Below are positions 21,981-32,420 of a stretch of DNA of 64,000 nucleotides, in pieces (the stretch's first letter is position 1; each line of letters opens with the position of its first letter). The notes beneath the pieces were generated by a model. It saw only the letters and a program-made list of their open reading frames with translations. It ran no database searches and was not told where the DNA came from. Both the position numbers and the translations under genes were made by a program. This DNA comes from Cryptomeria japonica (lineage: Eukaryota; Streptophyta; Pinopsida; Cupressales; Cupressaceae), in contig NC_081407.1 of the NCBI RefSeq assembly GCF_030272615.1, forward strand, positions 146,941,744 through 147,005,743, given 5' to 3'.

Positions 21981-22227
21981 GAAGATGATTAAGCTCCAAT
22001 AAAACTAACAACATTCATTTATTCTTTTGTTTTGAAATTCTTTCAATTCCTTCACCGGTATTTGGCATTAATGTCAAAGGGGGAGTATGCATATATGTGA
22101 AAAATATTAGAGAATAACAGATAAAAACATATGGGAAGGATATCAGGATATCAGATGGAATGTATTTCTTAGGGGGAGCATACCGACAGGGAATCCATTT
22201 TTCACATGAGTGTTTCCATCAATGCCA

Positions 22228-22238
22228 AAGGGGGAGAT
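22228..22238 (+). promoter_or_regulatory. B polypurine tract
   Basis: AAGGGGGAGAT directly before the 3' LTR. The wider context CAATGCCAAAGGGGGAGAT is identical in element F at 32402-32420. Confidence 0.9.
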
Positions 22239-23122
22239 TATTGGCAATTGACACTCATTGGATTCATTTTGTTCTCCTTGATGGTAGCAAGATTAGATGG
22301 AAGTCATATACTAGCACTAGGAGGCATATATCGGCATATACTGGCTTTGGAGTATTTAGGGCTACATTGGCACCGGCATCGGCATCGGCATCAATACTTC
22401 ATTGGAAGCCGACATCAAGGAGGATTTACTTAATAAATCATTTTGTAATTATTGTCAAGGCTGACATTGAATATCTTTTGTTAATGTATTGTAAGCCGAC
22501 ATAAGGCATATTATTTGTAATGGGTATATAGGTCAGTCTGCTAGGTTATTTTGAGTAATAGGAAATGTGTGGATATAGGAGAATATAGAAGAACTGTATA
22601 ATGTGAAATATATGTATGAAGATCATTTTGTATGTGAATTTTATATCATACAATGATCTGTAGATAGCTTGGAAAGCATTCTTGGAGGAGAAGAGATGCC
22701 GGTAGTAGTTCAGGGTTTATGAACCAGTACAGAGCAGAGCTAGAACCAGAACTCTATTTGGCATAGCAGATGCATTCTTGAGTTTATTTTCAATAATTTA
22801 CTTTAGTAAAAAGCTTGTAGTCAATGAGGCTGCTTAGTGATGAGCAGTATGCTCTAGGCAGCATGCCTTCCTACATGTGTGGGCCCCTATTATATGTAAT
22901 ATCTTTTCATATGGCCAATGAACTGATATTGTGGGTCACAAATCCCACCATGGTTTTTCCTCTTTGAGGTCTTCTATGTATAAATTCTTTGTGTTATGGT
23001 GTTCATTTATGTGGATGGTTTATTTTCTTCTTGTTATATGTGTATGGTATAAAAGGATAAAAACTATTCATACCGGTAGAACACTGATTCACCCCCCCTC
23101 TTAGTGTTCTTGGATCCCAACA
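22239..23122 (+). repeat. B 3' LTR
   Basis: 884 bp, TATTGGCAATTG to CCCAACA, followed by TSD GGATT. It has a GGCATCGGCATC short tandem near 22376 and keeps the roughly 160-bp segment missing from the 5' LTR. Confidence 0.92.
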
Positions 23123-23127
23123 GGATT

Positions 23128-23468
23128 GTGACAAGTTGTATGAGAATAAGCTAATAATAATCATTTATGACATATTCTCTTACAACTATAAGTGTTGTAA
23201 GTTATGATAGCATTAAGATGTAGAAGAGCATTTGTCATATCTCTAAATAGTAAATTTTGGATGACCAACTTAGAAGGTTTGAATGGGGAGTCATTTGGAG
23301 GTATACATGTCTCATTTGCATGTTTTGAAGGCCAACAAATAGGGCCAAATTCTTTGCATGACCCCATCTTCTAACTTCATCTAGAAGCTTCCTCTTATGT
23401 TGTATTTATCTATAAAAGGTAGCCTTGGAGAGTATTAGTCATGTAATGTTTTTAGGTGAAGTGTTATG
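23128..23468 (+). repeat. A 5' LTR, segment 2 of 3
   Basis: Aligns with 56658-56973 of the 3' LTR (GACAAGTTGTA, AGAATAAGCT, GGAGTCATTTGGAGGTATAC). Ends in TSD TTATG, where element N begins. Confidence 0.9.
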
Positions 23469-24658
23469 TGTTATACAGATCTGATACCGAAAGTAAACTG
23501 AGAGGGGGAGGTGAATCAATTTACTATCATAAATCAAAACTATTGCATCTAAAAGGCTTTAAATCAAAGCACAAAGAAACCAACACAATGAAGGATAAAA
23601 CATGAAAGTATAGTACACACACCAATATTTTTGACGTGGAAAACCCGGTAAAGGGGAAAACCATGGTGGGAAGCCCTACCCATAATTAGATAATACTTCT
23701 GCAAGAGTATGTGAAATAATTACAATGGGGATTGCACTTGCAATTAGACCAACCGCCTAGAGCTCACTGCTCATCACAAAATAAAATTCTCACTGGCTTA
23801 CAAAACATCATATTACAATCCAGAAAGAATGAACTGTGAAAGTAGCATCTCCTAATGCTTGATACTCGGTTAAGCACAAATGTCTGCCTTGAAATTCCAA
23901 AAACCTTATGCCGAATGATATACCACTTGTTCACACATAAACCTTCCTCTAATAATGTAGACATAACCATCGATTCCACACACCTTCTTTGATCTCCAAA
24001 TTACATGAATAAGTCACCTATAAATATAGATCATCAACCTTATGATAAGGTCGCCTAAACCCTAAACCTAAAAACCAATAATAACAAAAATTAAATTACA
24101 CGATATCACTAGACCAATATTATGATTTACATTACATATCATGGACCTATTTCAAATATCCAAACAATTATATCTGTCAAAAATTCTGTTAAGACCAAGA
24201 TCCAACATGTTTCACCAACTGGTAGAAACCCTTAGTGAAGTAACACAAAAAGTAATCGGATCCAAATAGAACCACCATAATAGAATGCCAACCAATGGAA
24301 AGTCACAAAACACTCAAAATACGATCAAGAAGTACCTTCAATATGATAGAAATTGATTCCATAAGTTGGACCAAAATTGTTTGATAAAAACATCAAATAT
24401 CACTTACCGATACCAAGAAATACCAACTGGAATCATAAGTGATAGTTACTAGAGCACCAAAACATGAACCAATAGAATATGGAAAGCATATAACCATCCT
24501 CAATAAGCATCCAAAACCGCATCCAAGGGTCTGATCATACTAGATCAGAATCAAAGCCAAAACCAAGATAAATACCAAGACAAATCGAGATAGGTCCAAC
24601 CGGGACATAGTGTTGACATCAATGACAACACCTAACCAAATCCAGCATATTGCCAACA
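23469..24658 (-). repeat. N 3' LTR
   Basis: 1190 bp. On the minus strand it runs from TGTTGGCAATATGC to ATCTGTATAACA, with GATTCACCTCCCC near the end. It aligns throughout with 50635-51843. Confidence 0.92.
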
Positions 24659-24668
24659 ATCTCCCCCT
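24659..24668 (-). promoter_or_regulatory. N polypurine tract
   Basis: Minus-strand AGGGGGAGAT abutting the LTR start TGTTGGCAAT. Confidence 0.88.
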
Positions 24669-24959
24669 AGGGCATTGATGGCTACATTGAATGTGAAAAA
24701 CATCCAATTGCCAAGGAATGTGAACAATCTCCCTCAAAGATATGATTGATTTTCACATGAATACCATCTCTCCCCCTTTGACATCAATGACAAAGGATGA
24801 ATACTAAACCAAAAATACTAAACCAAACAGCTGACTACTCCCCCTGAGTAGTAGCATCATCTCATCAACCTGAATCAAAGAAAATATCTAATAAGCTTAC
24901 TAGATTGATGCATTCATGCATCTCTAAGTCTCTTCTAGAGGGTTGGTAACCCCCAACTA

Positions 24960-25728
24960 ATCTTTGAGATATTCAAAAGTATCTTTAGGCAATGATTTTG
25001 TTAGAAAATCTTAAATCTGCTCCTTAGTAGGCACATAAACCAATCCGACTTCCTTTGCTACAACCTTTTCTTTCAAGAAATTATAGCTTATAGAAATATG
25101 TTTTGATTTGGAATGAAATACCAGATTCTTTGACATATCAATAGCAGCAGTATGAATAACAATAGGTCCATCATAACTTATCTTTATATCTTTCAACATC
25201 TGTTTCATCCATAAAATTTGAGTACAGTTGGTTGCAACAACTACATATTTTGCTTCAGTAGTAGATAATGAAGTGCATGATTATGTCTTACTAAGCCATG
25301 AAACCAACTTCTTTCCAAGAAAGAATGCACCGCCAGTGGTGCTCTTCATGTCATCCACATCTCCTGCCCAACCAAAGTCTATATAGGCACATTATCTGAA
25401 ATCATATTTCTCTGGATACCATAACCCAAGGTCTATTGTACTTGCCAAATATCTGAATATCCTCTAAACAACAATATCATGAGTTCCTCTAGGATCTGAC
25501 TGAAATCTAGAAGCAATACAAACAAAATTCATTTTATCAGGCCTAGTCTAAGTTAAGTACAACAATCCACCAATCATTCATTTGTATGTACTTGGATTCA
25601 CTTTAGGGGATTCATCATCCTTTGACAATTTGCAACCTGTTATCATAGGAGTATCGACTCTGAGGTTCAAATTTCTTAAAAAATTCCCTCACATACTTAG
25701 TTTGACAAAAGAAAATACCTTTATCAGT
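24960..25728 (-). pseudogene. pol: N RNase H region
   Basis: The minus strand reads GGAFFLGKKLVSWLSKT, then TEAKYVVVATNCTQILWMKQ, and VFHSKSKHISISYNFLKEKV with YVPTKEQI near the end. This is the standard Copia RNase H block: S-W-x-S-K-K-Q, the catalytic E in T-E-A-E-Y, and S-K-H-I-x-I-x-Y-H. The H in Y-H-x-L-R is read as N (SYNFLKEK). Stops and small frame changes interrupt it. It degrades the RNA of the RNA-DNA hybrid in active elements. Confidence 0.8.
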
Positions 25729-26195
25729 CTAAGTAATCTGCAAACCTAAGAAAAATTCCATCTCACCAATCACAAACATTTCAAATTCATTCTTTATATC
25801 ATCAACAAATTTCATGCATAGGCTTTCTTCTCCTCCAAAATTGATATCATCCACAAAGACTTCAATAATTAGTATGTCTTCATGCTCAATTTTATAATAT
25901 AAGTTACTATCAACATTACCTTTTCTAAAACTGAGCTTAGAAAGATATCTATCCAATCTAGCATACCATGCTCTAGGGGTCTCTTTTAGTCCATATAAAG
26001 CTTATTCAATCTGTAAACCATGTCCTTGTCTTCTAATAAATAAAATTCATTAGGTTGCTCAATGTAGACTTCCTCCTCAAGATCTCCATTCAGAAATGTG
26101 CATTTGACATCCTTCTAATATAATTTGTAGTTCTTGCATGCAACATAGGCAAAGAATAGTCTTACCGCTTTAATTCTTGCAATCAGAGCATAAGT
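25729..26195 (-). pseudogene. pol: N reverse transcriptase, C-terminal half
   Basis: Contains IIEVFVDDINFGGEE, the RT catalytic F/Y-V-D-D box with both Asp intact. Upstream, on the other side of a few stops, the minus strand reads DVKCTFLNGDLEEEVYIEQP, the conserved Copia D-V-K-x-A-F-L-N-G box. It is cut at 26195 by element F. The join across F (one TSD copy) is in frame through V-D-Y-V-E-T-Y-A-L-I-A-R, the usual V-D-F/Y-x-E-T-F-x-P-V-A-R box. Confidence 0.85.
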
Positions 26196-27730
26196 TGTCA
26201 GCAATATTGCATTATAAAAGACAATGAAAGATTGTTGGCATTTCTTAAGGATATTGAGAAGGTTGTTGATGATTATGGATATAACTGATTAAAGATGTTT
26301 TACTGTCTTGATATTATTATTTTGTCATTGATGTCAAGAAATTGATTTTCTAATTCAGTATGATGTTGCCATATCTTGAGAAGTATCATATGAAGATTAT
26401 AAAGATGTCGGTAAAAGACACAGGAAAGAATATGATGAATAATGTATTCAATGGGCAACTACTACTAAGTTAGACAATGATGAGATCATGATGTTTTAGA
26501 TTGTTTTGACATCATACCTATGTTGTAAATTGTAAAGGTTAATACTATACTATGTTATCAAGCAAAGAACCTAGTCAGTAAACCCTAAGGAACCTAGTTG
26601 GTAAACCCTAAGGTTATCACTATCGGTTAATGAAGGTGGAATTTCTACCGAGTAGAGTTTAGTATTCACCGAGTTGTTACCGAGTTGTAACCGAGCTATA
26701 ACGAAATGCATTAAATGTTTTCATGCAGTATTTAATGAAGGAAGTTGATGAGCTGGAGCGGATTAAATGATTGGTAAGCCATGGAAGAAGTTTGTTAATG
26801 AATCTAAGGCAATGGAAAGTCGGCATGAAGATCTACAACTTAGATTGAACCACAATACCCTGGCACAAGTTCCAAGACTATTATGCAAGTTCTAAGGTGG
26901 GGTAAAACATTTTTAGATCGAAAGATGCATTGAACCTAGACAAGATTGAAGATTTGATGGCTATGATTGATCATGGGAAATGTGATCAAGGAGATTATGC
27001 AGTTACCTAATTGTTTATAAATAGGAAACTGTTGATAAACAATGTATGTGGGCAAGTGTATGCATAGGGATGCTACATAGTGATTACTGAGCACAGAAGC
27101 TTGAAGACCTGTTAGAATAACAGAGTATAGAAGCCCAGTAGATACACAAGATTAGTTCTATGTCTAGATTGTATTGAACGAATAGGAATCTGCTTTAGCA
27201 TTTTAGATGTGAAGTTGTAGATAGATTTTTATTACTGTTAATTTTTGAAAGTGACAAAAATTCTCTTAACTGAGTGGACTTAATAGTCTTATATGTAAAT
27301 CCTCTAGCAAGGTGACATTTTGATTGAGTGTTTGAAATCCTTTAACAAGGTCACTTCTAACAAAGTGAAGATCCTAACAGATCTAAGGGAAATCCCTTAA
27401 CCGGGTCACATCCACCAATGTGTTTGTAATCTTTAACAGGATTTGCTTTTAATCGAGCATACTCTAGAAGAGTATATTTCATAGTGGGTCCGAAATCCCA
27501 TAGTGGTTTTTCCCTATTTGGGTTTCCATGTTAAATCTGGTGTTATGAGGTTTATATTGTTCATATGCTTTTGAGTTTGCATGTTTAACAGGTTTGGTTA
27601 TATGACTGATATATATGTTACCAAGGTTGAATCTGATGTTTTTATGGATAATTAAGTTTGTATGATTCACCCCCCCCTCTCATCTTGTTGGCTATTGGAT
27701 CTATACTTATATTAAGTATTAGAACTATCA
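26196..27730 (+). repeat. F 5' LTR
   Basis: TGTCAGCAATATTGC to AGAACTATCA. It contains a 23-bp tandem duplication (26568-26590 and 26591-26613, AACCTAGTNNGTAAACCC), several TTACCGAGTTG-type repeats at 26640-26700, and GATTCACCCCCCCCTCT at 27662. Confidence 0.95.
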
Positions 27731-27732
27731 AT

Positions 27733-27744
27733 TGGTATCAGAGC
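27733..27744 (+). promoter_or_regulatory. F primer-binding site
   Basis: TGGTATCAGAGC, two bases after the LTR, initiator tRNA-Met type. Confidence 0.93.
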
Positions 27745-27779
27745 TTTGGACTCGGGAAGGAAAGTTTAAAGGCACTTGA

Positions 27780-28721
27780 GTTAAAGATCCAAAGATGTAT
27801 AAGAGGGATGCACTGAAGCTGAACAAGTCAAGTTTCTCTACATGGTAGAAAAGGATGAAGCTACATCTATCAAGAGTTGGAGAATATGTTGTATACTATT
27901 TGGAGAATGATTTTGTCACACTGAGCACCTATCCATTGACTATGGAAGAGATAAAGGCGAAGCAAGAACATATTCAAGCAATGATTGAAATAACATCTGC
28001 ATTGATCGATTTAGAGTTTAATGATCTAGAAGGCTGCAATGATGCAAAGGCAATGTGGGATAAGCTTATATCAGTATATGGAGGAGATGAACATGTTCAA
28101 AGAGAAAAAGTAGATAGTCTGAGAGGACAACTTGAATCTATGAGGATGAATGAAGGTGAGAACATAACTCAGTACAGTACAAGACTAAAGGAGATTGTCA
28201 ATCAAATCAAAGGAGCAGGTGGAACTATTGAAGAAAAGGATATAACAAGTAAGTTGTTAAGAACCCTTCTACCAACTTATGCAATTTGAGTCTCTGCAAT
28301 CAATGAATTGAGGTCTGTACCTAATATGCCAGTTTCTTTGGATGCTACTATTGGCAAGCTACATGCATTTGAGCTAAGTAATTTTGATAACAGTGGATCT
28401 TCGGTAAATAAAGTTGAATCTGCATTTAGTTCTTTTCATCTTGATGAATCTAATGATTACAATGAAAGAAAGTATAAGTACTCTGAAGGAGATCACAGTG
28501 GAGCAAGTGAAAGATTTCAGAAGAACATGGAAAAAGTACACAAACTGTATGAAGAAATCAGAAAGCAAAAAGAGTTTGAAGCACTATTAGCCAAAAGGTT
28601 ACCGAGAGGCAAAGGTAAGTATAAAGGAAAACTACCTTTGAAATGTTTCAATTGTGATAAGATAGGACATATGGCTTCTAACTATCCTGATAAAGATTTT
28701 ATTGAAAAGAGAGATTACTGA
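27780..28721 (+). pseudogene. gag: F gag
   Basis: One frame covers 27855-28289 and 28308-28721 with a single TGA between. The first part is a UBN2-type Copia gag (IDLEFNDLEGCNDAKAMWDK, then LRGQLESMRMNEGENI). The second ends with a zinc knuckle CFNCDKIGHMASNY, where the last Cys of CCHC is Tyr (28683-28685, TGT to TAT). Gag forms the virus-like particle and binds RNA through the knuckle. The start codon is unclear because a stop precedes 27855 and the usual M-x-F-x-G-x-N-Y start is degraded. Confidence 0.85.
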
Positions 28722-29147
28722 GATAACAAACAGAAAGATAAACATTACAGAGGACACCGAGACATCAGAAGAAGAGATATAAAGACATGCTTAATAGCTG
28801 ATGAGGAATCTAACGATGATAAATCAGATGAGACTGATACAGAGGATGTTGTTTATGTGGCTATCAAGGATGGCTCAGATGAAGAAAGGTATGAATAAAA
28901 ATCCCTAATATCTCACATAAGCACTAATGATTCTTGGATTATAGATAGTGGATGCTCACACCATATGATAGGAGATAAACACAAGTTTGTTATGTTAGAA
29001 GATTATGTTGAAGGCTATGTTAGATTTGGTAATGATGCACCATGTCCGGTAAGAGGTAAAGGATGTATAACACTTCTTGATAATGCAAGATGCAATGATG
29101 TTTGTTGGGTTGAAGGTTTGAAATACAATTTGTTGAGTGTAGCATAG
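28722..29147 (+). pseudogene. pol: F aspartic protease
   Basis: In the same frame as gag: SWIIDSGCSHHMIGDKHKF, the Copia protease active site D-S-G-C-S-H-H-M, which is intact. It is followed by the flap and V-E-G-L-K-Y-N-L-L-S-V-A, then a TAG at 29145. A TGA (28719) and a TAA near 28896 break the link to gag. Confidence 0.85.
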
Positions 29148-30419
29148 CTAAACAACACAGGTTACCAAATAGAATTTTAGAAAGGAATTGTCAAATTTCA
29201 TGACAAGAATGGAAAGTTAGCTGCTACCGGGACACAAACAAAAGGTAATACATTTCACCTTGACTCAACTCGGAATAAGTGTTTACATGCAAAGATTGAT
29301 GATACCTGGTTATGGCATAAAAGGTTTTGTCATGTAAATTTTGATAATCTGATCAAAATAAGTAAGAAGCATAGAGTAAGAGGTCTATTGAGTCTTGAAA
29401 AACCTGAGAACGCTATGTGTCGAGGATGCCAGATGGGTAAGATGACAAGATCAAGATTTACAATTAAGTCTTACACTTCTAAGGGAATTTTAGATCTAGT
29501 GCACACTGATCTGTGTGGTCCTATGAAAGTTCAAAGTTATTATGGTGATAAGTATTTCATATTATTTGTGGATGACTATTCAAGGATGATGTCAGTAATG
29601 TTTTTAAAAGAAAAATCATAAGCTTTTCAAATGTTTAAATGGTACAAGGCAAGAGTTGAAAATGAAACAAGAAGACAACTGAAATGTCTTAGATCAGATA
29701 GAGGAGGAGAGTTCACATCTGATGAATTCAACTTATTCTGCAGTAATCATGGTATTAAAAAACAAGTCTCTGCACTGAGAACTCCACAGCATAATGGAAT
29801 AGCTAAAAGAAGTAACGGATCTATTGTAGATTGTGCTAGAACACTGATGATTGAAAAGAAGGTGCCACAAACATTTTGGAGAGAAGCAATAAGCACAGCT
29901 ATTTATACCTTGAACCGAGTTCAATTGAAGAAAGGTACTTTGAAGACACCATATGAAATCTGGTATGATAAGAAACCTAATGTTAGTTATTTTAAAATCT
30001 TTGGAAGTAGATGCTATGTTCATAAAGATGATAGAAATGGCAAGTTTGATCAGAAAAGTGAACAAGGAACATTTGTAGGTTATTCTTCTAGAAGCAAAGC
30101 ATTTAAATGTCTGATCAAATCATCTAAAAAAATAGTAGAAAGTGCAAATGTGAAAATTGATGAATTTGCAGAAAGAAATGATGAAGGAAATTCTAAGGAA
30201 CTAGAAGACTATGATGAATTTGTCTATGTTCAACCGAGAAGTCCTACCGAGAAAACTGTTGAAGAAAATGAAGAGAATATCCAGTTACCGAGTGATGAAG
30301 AAGATCATATAGAGCCTATTGAGCCTGTATTAGCCAACTATGTTAGAAGACATCATGCACCAAGTCAGATTATAGGAGATAAGGATGATCCAGTGATGAC
30401 AAGGAACAAACTGAGATAG
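29148..30419 (+). pseudogene. pol: F GAG-pre-integrase and integrase
   Basis: WLWHKRFCHVNFDNL and CRGCQMGKMTRSRF give the HHCC zinc domain. LVHTDLCGP and CLRSDRGGEF supply the first two catalytic Asp. The third residue, normally Glu in N-G-V/I-A-E-R, is Lys here: NGIAKRSNG, codon AAA at 29805-29807. The core is otherwise long and open (29631-30419), ending in an acidic linker. One TAA interrupts at 29619. The Glu to Lys change alone would abolish strand transfer. Confidence 0.88.
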
Positions 30420-31317
30420 AACACATGTTTGGTATCTGAATTTGAATCGAGAATAGTGAAAAAGGCATTTAATAGTGAAGATTGGATAAATGCTATGACA
30501 GAAGAGATTGATCAAATCAAGAAGAATGACACATGGATACTAATCCCAAGACCGAAGGACAAAAATGTAATCGGTACAAAGTGGATTTTTCAGAAATAAG
30601 CTAAATGAAAAAGGAGAAGTCATTCGAAACAAAGCAAGATTAGTTTGCAAAGGTTATGCTCAAGAAGAAGGAATTGATTATGGTGAAACTTTTGCACCTG
30701 TTGCTAGACTTGAAGGAGTAAGAACATTGTTGGCCTATGCTGCTTTCAAGAACTTCAAGGTATATCAAATGGATGTCAAATCTGCATTTCTGAATGGAAT
30801 ATTAGAAGAAGAAGTTTTCATTGAATAACCTAAAGGATTTGTTGAAGACAATAATAAAGATCAGGTATGTAAATTGAACAAATCCTTATATGGTTTGAAA
30901 CAAGCACCAAGAGCATGGTATGAAAGATTGCACTCTTATTTGATTAAGATTGGTTTTATAAGGACAAGTGAGAACAACAACATGTACATGAAGAATGATG
31001 AAAATGGAATACTGATCTCAGCCATATTTGTTGATGATATTATATTTTTATGGAAATGACTCTTTATGCAAGAACTTTGGAAATGAAATGAGCAAAGAAT
31101 TTGAGATGTCATTAATCGGTGAGATAAAGTATTTTATAGGTTTACAGATACTACAAAAGAAAAATGAGATTTTCATTACTCAATCCAAGTACATAAAGGA
31201 AATCTTGAAGAAATTTGGAATGGATGATTCAAAACCAGTAAGTACTCCTATGACTATGAACTGTAAATTATCTAAGAATGATGAATTTGCATCTGTTGAT
31301 GAGACACTTTACTGATC
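30420..31317 (+). pseudogene. pol: F reverse transcriptase
   Basis: DWINAMTEEIDQIKKNDTW opens the domain. Then come [49 protein letters not shown] and the catalytic box IFVDDIIF. Frameshifts near 30595 and 31055 move the reading to the second and third frames, and a TAA replaces a codon in I-E-x-P near 30827. All RT boxes are recognisable in order. Confidence 0.88.
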
Positions 31318-32008
31318 CATGATTGGAAAACTCCAATATGTTGTTCACAGTAGACTAGACATAGCACATGTAGTAGGTATAGTTGCAAGATTCTCTACAG
31401 ATCCTAAGGAAACACACATGGCAGCAATCAAAAGAATTTTTAGATACTTGAAAGGCACAGAGGATTATGGCCTAGTATATCAGAAAGGAAATGATTTTGA
31501 TTTAAAAGTTTATACTGATGCTGATTGGGTAGGCAACATTGATGACAGAAAAAGCACAAGTGGAGGAGCTTTCTTTTTAGGAGAAAGACTAGTGAGTTGG
31601 CCTAGCAAGAAACAAGGATGTGTTTCATAATAACCAACAGAAGCTGAATACATTGCTGCAGCATTGAATTGTACCAACATTGCATGGATCAAACAACTGT
31701 TGGAAGGTATAAATGAGAAAGTTACCGAGCCAGTAACTATATTCTGTGACAATACTAGTGCCATTAATATTTCAAAGAATCCTGTTATGCACTCTAAGAC
31801 AAAGCACACATCTATCAAATATCATTATCTTAGAGAAGAAGCTCAAGAGAAGAAAGTAGTGTTGGAATATGTTAGCACAAAGGAGCAATTAGCAAATATC
31901 TTCACCAAGCCACTACCAAAGGACACTTTTGAATATCTCAGAAGCAAGTTAGGGGTCCTACCCCTATCTTCTACTCATTGGCTGAGTTCGGTGAAAGCAT
32001 CAGTCTGA
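31318..32008 (+). pseudogene. pol: F RNase H
   Basis: YTDADWVGNIDDRKSTSGG, FFLGERLVSWPSKKQ, then PTEAEYIAAALNCTNIAW after two stop codons, and SKTKHTSIKYHYLREEAQ with ANIFTKPLPKDTFEYLRSKL. This is the complete Copia RNase H with its Asp and Glu residues, ending at 32008. Confidence 0.88.
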
Positions 32009-32409
32009 TGACTCTAATGAATATATTTTGGGAGTTGATGCTGAGTTATACACTTTAGGATGTTTTCTAAAAGTGTATTGGAACTAATACAAGAAATATA
32101 ACAGGGAACAAGAATTGAAGACAAATGCTCCGACCGAGACTTAGTTGATACACAACTGCAGGAAATCACTTCTTACAGAAAGAAATTATGTTTTAGTTCT
32201 TTATTTTCTTTTTGGCATTGTTGTCAAAGGGGGAGAAGACTACTATACAGAAGAGAAGACTAAGAGAAAACTAAGCAGACTATAGATTGGGAAGAAGACT
32301 AAAGAAATGAGAAGAAGTCTAATGTATGGGGGAGAGCATTTCAACATTTTAGAATCATAGCAATTCGAATCTATTAAGGTCAAATCAATTGGTTTTGCCA
32401 TCAATGCCA

Positions 32410-32420
32410 AAGGGGGAGAT
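32410..32420 (+). promoter_or_regulatory. F polypurine tract
   Basis: AAGGGGGAGAT directly before LTR start TGTTGGCAAT at 32421. Confidence 0.92.

Larger units (their letters stand above)
16568..23122 (+). mobile_element. Non-autonomous LTR element B with its own ORFs
   Basis: The LTRs are 16568-17289 (722 bp) and 22239-23122 (884 bp). Perfect TSDs GGATT lie at 16563-16567 and 23123-23127. The PBS is at 17292 and the PPT ends at 22238. The 4.95-kb interior has an ORF with coiled coil and zinc knuckles and a second long ORF of unknown function. No RT, RNase H or integrase is seen. Element C at 62388 is a second copy. LTR ends, PBS, PPT and the GATTCACCCCCC motif are shared with the Copia elements N and F, so Copia enzymes are the likely helpers. 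Confidence 0.92.

Noticed and set aside
27733-27744. tRNA-like TGGTATCAGAGC sites as possible tRNA genes
   Set aside because: They are 12-13 base primer-binding sites next to LTR ends; no cloverleaf surrounds them.
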